From Hemerocallis citrina (lineage: Eukaryota > Streptophyta > Magnoliopsida > Asparagales > Asphodelaceae): a DNA stretch of 64,000 bases. Under the pieces are notes generated by a model. It saw only the letters and a list, made by a program, of their open reading frames with translations. It did no database searches and had not been told where the DNA came from. Every line of letters starts with the position of its first letter. Position 1 is the stretch's first letter. Of this stretch, positions 24,058 through 36,119 are shown piece by piece. Both the position numbers and the translations under genes were made by a program. Location: the NCBI GenBank assembly GCA_017893485.1, contig JACEHZ010000200.1:248001-312000 (forward strand), written 5' to 3'.

Positions 24058-24451
24058 CCAACATTAGCAAATCAGAGTGGGAGGAGGTTCCCGGAGAAAA
24101 AATGGTAGATTTGGTAGATCCGAGCAGAAGGCAACCGCAATTCAGGGAGTGATTTGCTATAACTATGGAGAGGCAGGTCACTACAGGACAGATTGTACCA
24201 AGCCAGCAAGAGGTCCGACTTGTTCCCTGTGTGGGCGAGAGGGTCATACCAGGCCTCTTTGCCCGCAGCTTAAGAAGGGTGGTGCGAATAGGGGCAAATT
24301 TCAGAGGTAAGGGTGAGTGTTCGCATTGACTGGGGAGGATGCGGGTAACTCAGAATATATGATCCAGGGTATGCATGAATTTTAATTTATTTATTGGTTG
24401 TATTAAATAAGACTTTGTTCAAGAATAAAATGAAGTTTTGAGTATCATTCT

Positions 24452-24914
24452 TCATGTAACAGGATATGTTTTGATTAATGGAATAAAAGCTTGAGTATTA
24501 TTTCCTACTGGTTCTTCGCATACATTTGTGTCATCCAATTTTATTAAAGTTTTAGGTATGGAACCTAAGATATTTCCAGGCAGAGTCTTATCAGTGGCAA
24601 CACCATCAAGAGAGGAATTGATTGCTGATCGGTATAACGAGGATTGTGATATCGAGATTGGAGGGAGGCTATTCGGAATCGGTCTCATTGAACTGTAAGT
24701 TTTAGGTGTAGATGTGATCATGGGCATTGATTGGATGGTGATTTATGTTGCTACAATTGAATGCAAGTATAAAGAAGTCATAGTGAAAGCACCGGAAGGA
24801 CCCGTAGTGACTTTCTAAGGGAAGAAAGGGAACTCGAAGATGGTTGCAGCTATGTCGAAGTTGTTGATTCCATAAGGGGTCAGGGAGATTCCAGTTGTTA
24901 GAGATTTTCATACT
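24452..24914 (+). pseudogene. Element C protease region (broken)
   Basis: Readable pieces are TGSSHTFVSSNF (about 24508-24545; the expected catalytic Asp before TG reads Pro), GMEPKIFPGRVLSVATPS and VDVIMGIDWM (about 24708-24738). In-frame stops at several points show decay. Its role was Gag-Pol processing. Confidence 0.8.
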
Positions 24915-25280
24915 ATGTTCTTGGAAGATCTACCAGGGTTACCGCCACAGCAAGATGTTGAGTTTTGCATCAATGTTCAGCCAGGAAGTGCTCCAATATC
25001 TAAGGCTCCGTACAGGATGGTACCTGTAGAACATGATGAAGTTAAGAAGCAAGTTGAGGAATTACTGGGTAAGGGATTCATCAGGCCAAGTGCTTCACCT
25101 TGGGGTGCACCAGTATTGCTAGTAAAGAAGAAGGATGGGTCAATAAGGATGTGCATTGACTATCGGGAATTGAACAAGGTAACTATCCTAAACAAGTATC
25201 CGCTTCCACGGATTGATGATCTGTTTGATAGTCTTCAGGGAGCAGTAGTATTTTTGAAGATTGATCTTCGGTCAGGGTAC
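24915..25280 (+). pseudogene. Element C reverse transcriptase, N-terminal part
   Basis: Open frame from [16 protein letters not shown] through [45 protein letters not shown] and LKIDLRSGY at 25280, where the X2/Y2 block cuts in. The continuation is at 32279. These are the finger and palm motifs before the catalytic YxDD. Confidence 0.92.
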
Positions 25281-26100
25281 GCCCGGCTTCCTAAAAAGAA
25301 AATACGGAATACGGATACGTGACTAAGCCCAGCGAATGATTTTCATCATCCATAAGTTGTTCAGGAATCTTTACAACATCTCTTAAAATAATCAGAGTCG
25401 GAAGCAAGATAATCAACCAATCATGCACAATTGAATCAAATAGATCAACAGAAATTTACTTGAAACAAAATGTATTAATCTCAAATAAATCAGAATCTGG
25501 ATAAGTCAAATATCCTGGGTCACATTGCCCAAATACAAAATAAATATCCAAGTAACAAATACATTGTTCAAAATGAGCAACAGAAAATAAATGAAGATAG
25601 CAAAAGCTCTAGCTAACTAGAACTTTAGATCACATACTCTATCGGGCAGCTGATCACCAAAATCTGCAATTGATAATTGCAGGAGAAGAAAAGAGAAAAC
25701 AAGTACCTGTCAATTGCAAGTTATGGGCCACTTATAATGTAGTATACAAGTACATGGTAAACTAAACAAATCTAAATAATAGCAGAAACAGATAAAACAT
25801 GGTATAGCATAATAAACTAGCATGGTATACTAACATGTATCCAGTACAGTGTCATATGGTAACTAACAGTGTCTAATAACAGTAAGCTCGGTGTATCAGT
25901 GTAACAGTATAACAGAGTCAGTCCAACAGTATCGGTCTAACAGTATCAGTCTAACAGTATCAGTCTTATATTCTTACAGTCTTGTGTGTATTACTAGCTA
26001 GGTAACACTTCATGCATCCCGATTTTTACTACATGGTTTCTACAAAAACATTTTTGCTTTTAGATTTCATAGTGGATCATAATGGGCTAGTGTACTCAGG

Positions 26101-26255
26101 TATCAGTAACAGTAGCAGTAGTAGTAACAGTAACAGTAAGAACCTAGTGGTTCTCTTCTCCTCTACACCTTCATATAAAAAGTAATGTAGACAAGGTCAG
26201 ATAACAGTAACAGTAACAGTAACAGTAACAGTAGCAGTAACAGTAACAGTAGCAG
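26101..26255. repeat. AACAGT/AGCAGT minisatellite in X2
   Basis: More than fifteen AACAGT or AGCAGT hexamers are arranged in two runs (26106-26142, 26201-26255). They lie beside the same landmark as the CAAGTATCAAGT array of X1. Confidence 0.85.
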
Positions 26256-27879
26256 TATGGAACACTAGTTCCCTTCCAAGTACACGTTTCCATATTTTCC
26301 ACTACTAGATCTTCCCTTAAGAAACCCCGGCTTGATTATTTTCATTATGGTTATCAACAGACATGGTAGTGCATGAAATAGTATCAAACTAACATGATAC
26401 AATCAGCATTAGGTTTAGGGAAACAAATAAATATGCATAGGTGATATACGGTCACATAAACGAGCAAAACAGTGAATGTTCATATTCAGGACAGCATGAC
26501 AGTACAGTACTAAAATAGTGATTCCCGTTACTATAGAAATCCAAATCTGAATCCGTCAAAAAATCTGGAAAATAGACTTCCACACAAATCCAGCGATTAT
26601 ATATAAGCCATATAGTACTTCATAAAACCATAACTCAAAACTGATTTGAATCTAGAAGATACATTCAGTCAGAAATCAGTAAAATGAATTCTCAGTTAGA
26701 AAAACAGCATTAAAACTCCTCAAATAAATCCAGGAAAATACTGGGATAATCCCCTATATGTCTAGTAACAGAATATAGAGTTTCATAATATTCCAGTAAA
26801 ATAGTTCAGTCAACAAAAATCGGAAAACCTAAAGAAATGATAGTTTGGTAAATCTGGAATTTCCAACACAGCTGTACGAAAACTGAAATATCTCGCAAAC
26901 CGTGAAATGAAATCCAAATCCTCCAAAGGGAGGTGAAATTAGAAAAAATAATATAACTTTCATATTTCATAAATATTTTCCATACAGTAGAAGAAAATAT
27001 GGTGAAAATACGATTCTTTACAGAACAGCGAGCAAAATACAGCAAGTATAGCTTTCATTAACAATAATGAAACGACATATAAAACTCATCAATAAAATCC
27101 ACCAAAATTTTGGGTAACCCTAAATAGATATAGAAGTAATGACCAAAGTTTCATATCAAAATAATATGTGTAGAACAAGTATCAAAATAATTTAGTCATC
27201 AAAATCACCAAGAAACAAAATCTGGAAAAGAACTACACCTCTGTAGTAAAATAGTCATATCTCACACATACAAAAACGAAATCGAGCAAGGTCAGAGGGG
27301 TTGGAAATAAGACGAATTTCTCTAAAACTCATGTTTTATACCGAAATTAAGGTTCTGACCTTAATATGGTCTAAATTACGGATCAAGACAGATTATCGGC
27401 AAAATACAGAATTTCCTCAAAAACCAAAATCAACATAGATTCAATGAAACTTGATCCAAACACAACCAAAAACAAAATCGAGTCTACCAAGTGTCTGAAC
27501 ATCAAAAATAGGGCAATTAACATATCTAAAACAAGTCTATCACATGGTTCTCCACAAATACCCAAATTCTCACAAAATCCCTCATACATGATCAAAATTA
27601 AGAACGGTCAAATCCTAAGTTGTTTCATGTCAAATTTGTGTCGTGAGTCAACTATGGTCAAATAACACTATAGAGACAAAACCCATCAAGACTAACACAC
27701 ACACGGGTTGTCTCTAGAACCTAACTACATTATAGGTGGTATTTTTGACTTGTATCATACAAAGAAATTTGAGTACAAGTTACTTTCCTGAGAGACAACG
27801 ACGAGAACAGAGTAAGAACAAGAATAACGGGAACGGATCTCGGCACGAACACAATGAACAGATACGAACCAATCACGAA

Positions 27880-28790
27880 CAAGATGAAGACGATCGAGAT
27901 CACAAACACAATCGGACGGCTAAGATCGAAGATCAAGATCAAGATCATGGTCACGATCGCGATGATCAAGGGAGATCCGATAGTCGAGATTAAGTATCTT
28001 GATGATGATGATGATGATGATTGGATCATAGCGACGATCGGATGGTCCACAATCAAAGAGATCAAGATGAGATGTGATGAAGATGATCGGACGGCCCACA
28101 ATGCACTCAAACAAAACTCCAAGAACAACCCATGATCACAACAAATCAACAGCAACCCAAGATGGTTGCGGCTCGACGGAAGCAATGCAGGGAAGCTGCG
28201 CTGGCTACTCCGGCGGTGGGACAGCGACGGCGGCGGCATGGTGGTGGAGGATAGGCCGGGGGGGTCTGCTGGACTAGCTCGTTGCTGGTCGCGACACCGG
28301 GAGGGTAGGCCAGTGCAGGCGGCGTGCTGTCGCGTCGCAGAGAGGTTGCAGCTGACGACGGAGCAAAAGGGAGAGGGGGCCGGGAGAGCAGGAGACGCCG
28401 GTAGGGAGACAGCACCGGGAGTAGGCTGCTACGGGGGCTTCGTGATGAGGAAGAGGAGGCAGGGCAGAGGACTGGTGGTGGTTTTGGCTGACGGCTGTCG
28501 TGACAACAGCAACACCAGCAGCCATGGTGGAGTGCTGCACTGGCTGTTCGAGTCGACATCGCTGCGACGTCGAGGTGGCGCGACGTAGGAAGGCGAGGGA
28601 CCAAGATGTTGTGTCGCAGCTGGGCTGAGCGACAAGGGACGAGCATCGCGGGGCGTCGAGAGGAGTTCGGTCGATGGGAGGAGCCCGATAGGTTGATAGG
28701 AAGAGGATGGACGGAGACAAGGCGCTGCGGGGTGGGGGAGAGACGAGAGGGAAGAAGGGTTTAGGAGACGAGGGAGAAGGAGGGTGAAGA
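27880..28790. other. GATC-rich stretch, (GATGAT)n and GC-rich block in X2
   Basis: GATC/GATCAAGATC motifs fill 27880-27990. A GATGAT microsatellite is at 28001-28021. A GC-rich block (28140-28790) with overlapping ORFs on both strands follows. No protein family is recognised and neither strand is clearly coding. X1 has the same succession at 15277-15800. Confidence 0.5.
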
Positions 28791-29332
28791 AGACGACTGA
28801 AAGGTTAATAGAAGATGAACAGGTTATATGAATAGTTGGGTATATATACAGATAGGTATTTATGGTTTAAAGATGGTTTCGGATTGGGGAAATGATAATG
28901 GGTTTGGGTTTGTTATAAAAATGGGTTAATGGGGTTATTGGGTTTAAACAATGGGTAAAATTCAATAGGGTAAAATAGGGTTTATAAATTCAATAAAATA
29001 ACAAATAAAAATATTGCTTATAATAAAATGTAATTTGCATTACAAAATATAATTTATTTAAAATAATACAAATACAATTTGTACATAGAAATAGGTCTTT
29101 AATAACCAATCAAAATTAATAACAATAATAACAATAATAATAATGAGATTTGTATTACAATATAAAATCATAGAAAATAGTTACAAATAAATTCATTGGT
29201 CGAAAATAAATTTTAATAAAAGATCAAACAATACATTTTATCAAAAAAAAAAAAAAAGAATTTGAAAACAGAAAAATACTTTGCGAAGATTCTAAATATA
29301 GAAAATACATTCTTGGAAAAATAGGGGTTACA

Positions 29333-32278
29333 CGAAGTTTCACAGAATCTTTACGCTTCTCTTCGTACAATTTTACAAGAAAATTTAAAACTTTTATTAC
29401 ATCAGAGTTACATATCAAATTATACTTAAATAGTGGAAGCAATTTACAATAATTACATAAATAAAATGTACAACACTTGAATAATTCTTTACGCATCAAT
29501 TCCTCCTTAGTCTTTTTCATGCACTTTATCCTGCATAGAAACTGTGGGCACGTCAGTTGCTTACAACTGACGAAATGTTATACACGGCCATCCTCGCTAT
29601 GCCGAATGGTATAACGATTCTCAAATACTTTAACAAACCACAAACTTGATCACAAATAAAGCTACAAAGGGACTATCCTATTGATGTCGTGTTGTGCTGT
29701 GCACTAAGTCCTTGATGCAATTATTTATGTTACATGACACTAATGCGCACTTGTTCAGATTCTATGCATCTCATATTACATAGGTCCGAGGGCCAGCCCT
29801 TAATCGTCCTTCATCTTGTAGGGTTCAATCCCTCGCCATGATTTAAACTACTACGGTAACTACAGTAAGTATCCTAGATGTTCTATGAGTTATGAGCTCA
29901 TGTCCAGACAACCTGGAGAGGAATCCCACGTCATGACACAACGCATCGTGTAGACAGCCTGAGGAAAATTCAGCCTCCGTCATGGATATGATACCACCTG
30001 CAGTCACCAAACACCCCACAAGCATCGCGTGTGGTACGGACTCCTGAGATGTATCCACGTCATGACACGACGCATCGTGTAAACAGCCTGTGAATACTCT
30101 CACACTGTAGCTCCGAGGCCCTCATACTCGTGTTTTTTCTCCTACTTTCATCACATTTCCACTATGTATCTAATCCTTAGTTATTGAATCATGAATAAAA
30201 TCAATACTCTAGAGTCAGCATTTCCTCTATACTGGTCTTAATCATCAATTCAGCAATATGACCCAAACTTGGTCTTTTCCTTTCAATATCACTTCTCAAA
30301 AGTATTAATTCAATGCCGGTATAAGGCTTAGCTACCTTCTAGCTTTTAATTCCATTACATGTTCATAGCATTTGAGTATTCATATTCATAAGATCTTTCA
30401 TAATTTATCACGACATTTTATTTCACTTTCATGTACAATTTCATGCATAAGACAATTGAATTCATTTTCTAACTTGTCACATTCATAATTCTTTTATTCT
30501 CACTTTATCAGTACTAAATCCCAAATTTACACTTTCAAATTTTCCTTTACCAAGTCTCATTTCAAAATTCTTTTAAGCAATACATTTATTTTTCTTTATC
30601 CAAAAATAATTTAAACCAACAACTTATAATAAGTTCTTTCTTGCAAAAATAGTCTCAAATTCTCATTTATACTAGGTCAAAGGTTATAGAAAATTATCTC
30701 ATAAAATTTGGATATTATTTGAACTTTAGGGCAGTCGACTGTTAAAACAATGCCAGTCGGCTGTTCTACGAGGATCTAAAGCTCGAAAATAAATAATCAG
30801 GGCATTCGACTGTTAAAATATAGTAGGTCAACTGTTCTAGGAAGATTTAAAACTCGAAAACAAATAATCAGGAAAGTCGACTGTTAAAATATAGTAGGTC
30901 GACTGTTCTGCAACAAAAATCCGAAATTTATTACGTGACAGTCGATTGTCGACTCTAATTCGGTCAACTGTCGATTGCACCAGGTTGCTATTTAGAGTAA
31001 ATCATGGATATATTTTTGACATTGAAAACAAGAATCATAATTTTCACATTATTTATAATCAAAGTTTCCACAAAAGAATATTTTTAAAACACAAGTTTTC
31101 ATCTTTCTACATTGGTGTTGCTTAAAATTAGGCAATCAAACTTTCATGGTGCATTTAATCAATCATTCGTCTCATAAACACAAATTTCTCAATAAAGCAT
31201 ATTTCAAACGCATGATAGATCCTAGCACATTAAATCACAATTTTAGCAACTAGCAATCAATTGGTCAAGCATTCTCTTATCTACAATTTTTCTTCTCTAA
31301 ATAGGCAAACATGAGGCTAAATTACTTAGTTTCACTTTAGCAATTCTATAAATTCAAACCCTAGCATGATGTCTAAATTAGAAGCATGAGAATCACCCAC
31401 CTCTAATGGAGAGAAAATCAAACAAAACTCCTAGGGATCTCTTAGAAGGAACAAGGGAAGTCTTTTCCTCCTAGATCGAGCCGCCAATTGACTTCTCCTC
31501 CTAGTATGTAAGCAACCCGAGCCCTCACCCTTGCTCCTTGGAAAATGCCGGCCACTTTTAGGTTGATGAACACACACACTAGCACTCAATCTTTTAAACT
31601 CACAATATTCTCAATCTTTTGTCTCACTAATTTGTCTTTCTTTCTTTCTTTCTATTCTTTTCTTTTCAATTCTTTAGGTGTGAGAATGAAGAGTGTAGGG
31701 GGGGGGGGGTATTTATACAAACATTGAGGGTAAATGGAGGGCTAGGATTAGTCCAAATGGTTAAGGATCAAGGGTCAAGATGAACTAGGGAGTTATAGAA
31801 ACTACACATGATGAAGTAACCAACTCTCCACCTCTCCCATCTCTTCCTCTCTCCTATGCACATCCGGCCAATGGTGAAGAGTGTACATTGCACACTCTCG
31901 TGCATGCACGTGCCATACTAGTACCTCCATTTACAAATTTGTTCATGTAAATTAATTAATTGTTCACTAAACTTGTCTACACTACAAGTTAGATTAGAAA
32001 AAAGAGAAATTAAGTTAAATGGGCTCACTAATGGGTCACTAAACCATGAGCTCTACTAATTTAATTAATTAATTAATTATGATGGGCTAAAAGAGACAAT
32101 TAGGCCTAGGATTTAATTAAGCTTTAAAAATAGTCTTTTTGGAAAAATAAAGAAAACAATTACTTGTTCAAGCTATAAAGAAATATTTTTTCTAAAAGAA
32201 AATATATATATATGAAATTATACGTGCAAAACACGTAAAATCATAAAATCTTCGTAAATAAGAACTTAGGGTGTTACA
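29333..32278 (-). mobile_element. LTR Y2, truncated at its end (minus strand)
   Basis: On the minus strand it starts TGTAACACCCTAAG at 32278, directly abutting RT codons of element C. It carries the landmarks of the C/Y LTRs in order: CACGT motifs near the start, a GTCGAC/GTCGACTG cluster (30733-30985), and the block GGACCTATGTAATATGAGAT (about 29770-29790) seen near the end of the C and Y1 LTRs. About 100 bp of the expected 3' end is missing where X2 begins. AATCA at 32279-32283 would be the right flank, without a visible left copy. Confidence 0.75.
31697..31708. repeat. Poly-G tract in Y2
   Basis: An uninterrupted run of about 10-12 G. Its length may be unreliable in assembly. Confidence 0.6.
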
Positions 32279-33147
32279 AATCAGGTCGAAAATGTGAGTA
32301 AAACAACTTTCAGAACTCGGCATGGGCTTTATGAGTTTTTGGTGATGCCATTTGGGATTACGAATGCGCCAGCAGTGTTCATGGATATGATGAATTGGAT
32401 TTTGTGGTTGTTCATTGATTCCTTTGTGATAGTATCCATTGATGATATTTTGGTGTATTCGAAGTCAAAAAATGAGCATGTTGAGCACTTAGCAGAGGTG
32501 TTGAAGAAGTTGCAGGAACATGACTTGTACGCCAAGCTATCTAAGTGTGAATTTTGGAAGTCGGAGGTGGCTTTCCTTGGTCATATCTTTTCTAAGGAGG
32601 GAGTGGTCACTGATCCTCAGAAGGTTGAGGCAGTAAAGAGTTGGCCTAGATCGACGACTGTGAAGGAGGTCAGGAGTTTCTTGGGTTTGGCTAGTTAGTA
32701 CGGCCGATTCATTCAAGGCTATGCACAGATTGCAGTTCCAATAACAGGTTTGACTCAGAAGGATGTGAGTTTCACTTGGACTGATAAGTGTGAGGCGAGT
32801 TTTCTGAAATTGAAGGAGAAGTTGACGACAACACCTATTCTAGCTTTGCCACAAGCTGGGAAAGAGTATGATTTCTACAGTGATGCATCACTCACAGTTT
32901 TGGGTTGCGTCTTGATGCAAGAGGGGAAGATTATTGCTTATGGTTCGAGGCAGTTGCATCCTCATGAGAATAATTATCCGACGCACAATTTGGAGCTTGC
33001 AGCTATCATCTTTGCCTTAAAGAAGTGGAGGCATTATGTATATGGAGAAAAGGTCAGTATGTATACTGATCACAAGAGCTTGAAGTATATTTATCAGCAG
33101 AAGGATCTGGATCTTCGGCAGAGAAGGTGGTTGGAGGTGTTGGAAGA
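32279..33147 (+). pseudogene. Element C reverse transcriptase C-terminal part and RNase H
   Basis: Continues from 25280 with QVENVSKTTFRTRHGLYEF and MPFGITNAPAVF. The catalytic box reads SIDD (VSIDDILVYS, about 32437-32466), with the usual Phe/Tyr before IDD changed to Ser. A TAG at 32696-32698 interrupts SxYGRFI. RNase H follows with [11 protein letters not shown] (Asp), [18 protein letters not shown] (Glu) and YTDHKSLKY (Asp). The frame runs to 33147, where element D is inserted. The next codons are at 40540. Confidence 0.9.
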
Positions 33148-33748
33148 TGTTGCTGCTAATTTTGGTGTGGGAGCAAACAGATGAATTTGTGGTTTCTTGG
33201 AGAAAACGATAAAGCAAACCTGTTGACCTGTTGACCTTCATCAATGTGTTGACTTGGTCTCCTGCCGTTGCTGCGAACCTACAAAAAGTGCGAGACACCG
33301 GGATGGATCCCAGCGACGCACCCTCCGACGCTCTTGTCAGTAATCTGAATGATTAAGCAAGAACTTAAACTGGAAAAGTATTGATTACCTCTTAATGTTG
33401 GTGGATGGGGGGTATTTATAGTCGCCTTTGGGATCAGATTAGGAATGTAATCCCTAGAAACAGATTAGGAATGTAATCCCTAATTCCCAGTGAAAGGATA
33501 GATACGAATCAGGACCGTTGATTAGAATTAATCAGAAACCATAATTCTACCCTGCTGGACTGGGTTCGCTGCGGGTTGAAACCTGCACCCAGTTGAGATG
33601 GATTCGTTTATGGGTTATTGGACTTTGAATAAAGATCCAGTTCCCATTTCAGACTCGTTAGTAGGTGAAATTACCGTTTTACCCCTGAGCTTTAAGATTC
33701 GTGTCCGATTTGAACGGCCCCAATTTAATCCCATTTTCAGCCATATCA
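33148..33748 (-). repeat. 3' LTR of element D
   Basis: On the minus strand it starts TGATATGGCTGAAAATGGG and ends AGCAGCAACA. A TATAAATA box is at 33413-33420 (minus). Two copies of AGATTAGGAATGTAATCCC occur at 33437-33455 and 33462-33480. Confidence 0.95.
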
Positions 33749-33752
33749 CGAG

Positions 33753-33764
33753 CCCCCCACTCCT
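33753..33764 (-). promoter_or_regulatory. Polypurine tract of element D
   Basis: On the minus strand AGGAGTGGGGGG precedes CTCG and the LTR start, identical to the tract of element B (56340-56351). Confidence 0.9.
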
Positions 33765-34574
33765 GGAAACTGAGTTTTACAGTCTTCGAGGAGTAGTTTT
33801 GTTGTTCTAATGGCGTATGGGATTTTATTGGTGTTCTTAAGGGAGTTCGGGTCTTGCTCTGGGTATAACTGTGTTATTCCAGACTTGTAAAATGCCCAAA
33901 AATATCCTCAAAATTTTCTGAATTTTTGGTGATTTTTCCAGATTTTTCTTAATTTTTTCTCATTTTTTTGAATTTTTTATTCATTTTCAGAATTAAATAA
34001 TTAATTATCAAAAATATTAATTAATTATTCTAATTTAATAATTATTTTTTCAGAATTTTAAAATAATTTTTCTGAATTAATAATTATTTTTAGAAATTTT
34101 AATTAATTTTTTTGATTTTTAAATATTTTTTCGGATTTTTTAAAATTAATTAAAACAAATAAATAAATAAATTAATTAATTAAATATTACCTGGACACGT
34201 GGCGCGTTTCTGAGCGTCGATCATATCGTGACGCGAATTTTGAGAAGATCGAACGGATTGTATAGGTCGGCAGGTTTTTTCTCCAATTTCAAGGTCGGTA
34301 CATCGGCACCTCGGCAACCCGCCGACCCTTAGAGGTGAAGCCACGTGGCATCGCCACGTGGTGATTTTTTTTTTCTCTCCTTTCTCCCACCTCTGTTCTT
34401 CTTTCTTTCTCCTCTGCTTTCTCCTTCGGCTCGTCTTCTACTTCGTCCTCTTCTTCGATTCTTCTCCGCGCATCTCCTCTCGCCTTCTCCTGCTCTCTTT
34501 CGTCTCCCTTTCCTTCCTCTCCTCCGTGCGCCATGGAGCTCGACGGAGTTGGGTTCGAAGCTCGTGAAGGCGAA
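33765..34574. other. AT-rich segment and paired G-boxes in element D
   Basis: Positions 33890-34190 are dominated by TAATTATTTTT-like sequence. At 34341-34361 two CACGTG motifs (34342-34347, 34355-34360) lie in an inverted repeat CCACGTGGC-ATC-GCCACGTGG. No gene. Confidence 0.6.
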
Positions 34575-35049
34575 GAGAGTGGAGCTCGGAGTCGGTGAGG
34601 AAGAGGAGTTTGGAGCTTCGGCAAGGGAGCTCGGCACCATGGAGAGTTGGGTTCGACGAGGAGCTTAGCGGGGAGCTCGGAGTCGGTAAGGAAGAGGAGT
34701 TTGGAGCTTCGGCGAGGGAGCTCGGCACAATGGAGAGTTGGGTTCGACGAGGAGCTTGGCGGGGGAGCTCGGAGTCGATGAGGAAGAGGAGTTTGGAGCT
34801 TCGGCGAGGGAGCTCGGCACCATGGAGAGTTGGGTTCGACGAGGAGCTTGGCGGGGGAGCTTAGAGTCGGTGAGGAAGAGGAGTTTGGAGCTTCGGCGAG
34901 GGAGCTCGGCACCATGGAAAGTTGGGTTCGACGAGGAGCTTGGCGGGGGAGCTCGGAGTCGGTGAGGAAGAGGAGTTTGGAGCTTCGGCAAGGGAGCTCG
35001 ACACCATGGAGAGTTGGGTTCGACGAGGAGCTTGGCGACGGAGAAGGTG
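34575..35049. repeat. 92-bp tandem array in element D (about 5 copies)
   Basis: ATGGAGAGTTGGGTTCGACG recurs at 34639, 34730, 34822, 34914 and 35006, period 91-92. Because the period is not a multiple of three in most copies, the reading frames across it are shadows. Confidence 0.9.
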
Positions 35050-36119
35050 GTTTCTTCGTGAAGGTTGGAGATGAGCCCGCAAAGGTGACGGGGAGTTCGG
35101 AGCTTCGAGCTTCGGAATATGGCGAGCTCGAGCTATAGGGAGGAGAGGCCACTGGAGCTTGACGAAGGTTTGAAGAAGAAGCTCGGTTTTGTTCCCTTGG
35201 TTTTGGTGCCAAACTGGTTGAAGAAGAGGAAGTGAAATGGGGTTCGGGTTTGGGACCCTAACGGGTCCGAACCCGACCCTTCTCTCCATTCTTTTTCTTT
35301 TTTTTTCTCGCTGCTTCTTGTTCGGCAAATCCGAGCACGGATTTTGAGGCGCATTTTTTTGCCATTTTGTAGTTCGGTAAATCGGTAGCTCGGATTTTAG
35401 ATCCGAGCTACGTGGCTCAATCTGGACGGTTGATCACAATCATGGCGCGAATCACAAGGCAAGAGGCTCAGATTTTGAGAAAAGGTTATCATGTCGTTTT
35501 GTGGAGACGTGGCGTGATCTGAGCCGCTCATCAGATTCGGACACGAATTTTGAGACAATCTGACGGTGAAACTGACTCGGCAGTATTTTTCTCCATATGT
35601 GGAGGTCGATACCTCGGCACCTCGGCATTGTGGCTCGGTAGCTCGGCATAGTAGAGCTCAACCCTGGCGGAGCTCATCGAGGTGAGCTCGACGACGGAGG
35701 AGGGTTCGGATCTCAACGAGGAAGGGGGTCGGCATATTGGAGAGGTGAAGAGCTCCGAAGCTTGGTGTCGGATCCGCTTTCCCGGTGATACGGTGGTCTG
35801 ATCGGGGCGTGTGACCCCTCGTTTCGAAGCTAACTCGAAGATCTACAACTTCTCTTCAGAAATGGGTTGAAGAATCACCCTTCTTCATGGTCAAAACACT
35901 CCTCAACTTCGACGAAGGGGTCGGAGCTCGACGAGGCAGGGGGTCGGAGCTCGACGTCGGCATCTTGGAGCTCAGCCAGGTGAGAGGGGGTCGAGCTCGG
36001 TGATGTGCTGTTTGGTTTTGGCTCCAAATCGAAGAAGAGGAGCTCCACTCCTAGGAGCAAAGAAGATGGGCTAGGAAGATCCTCGTAAGAGCCATGGGAA
36101 GATCCATTCTTGGGGGTGA
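35050..36119. other. Non-coding GC-rich part of the element D 3' region
   Basis: No conserved ORF. A segment at 35400-35640 (ACGTGGC, ACACGAATTTTGAGACAATC, CTCGGCACCTCGGCA) resembles 34190-34330 and suggests an old duplication. Confidence 0.5.

Larger units (their letters stand above)
22086..24310 (+). pseudogene. gag: Element C gag, split by a TRIM
   Basis: The likely start is the ATG at 22086 (MAGPRTGNGGNDDG). The capsid part includes PPFFEGKANPNEADDWI and WWQSVKRTFG (about 22290-22460). An in-frame TAG stands at 22566-22568 and the frame resumes QGNMTVREYETRFTQLSRYAP. The TRIM at 22823-24057 is inserted in the linker. After it come two zinc knuckles: CYNYGEAGHYRTDC, in which the second Cys is now Tyr, and an intact CSLCGREGHTRPLC (about 24150-24260). 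Gag would form the particle. This copy is dead. Confidence 0.9.
25281..29332 (-). mobile_element. LTR X2 (about 4.05 kb), relative of X1
   Basis: Near the left end it reads CGGCTTCC...AATACGGAATACGG, AAGCCCAGCGAATGATTTT and CATCATCCATAAG, matching the X1 start. The right end is AAAAATAGGGGTTACA, matching the X1 end. The first few bases that X1 has (TGTCACACC) are altered or missing, so the left terminus seems truncated. CGAAG at 29333-29337 would be its right target copy within Y2. No left copy is found. No internal genes. Confidence 0.75.

Noticed and set aside
28146..28720. GC-rich overlapping frames in X2 as a host gene
   Set aside because: Three or more frames on both strands are equally open, composition-driven, with no recognised domain.
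34289..35328. Long Ser/Pro/Leu-rich frames on the minus strand over the 92-bp array
   Set aside because: Repeated peptide is a by-product of the tandem array. Competing frames on both strands are equally open.
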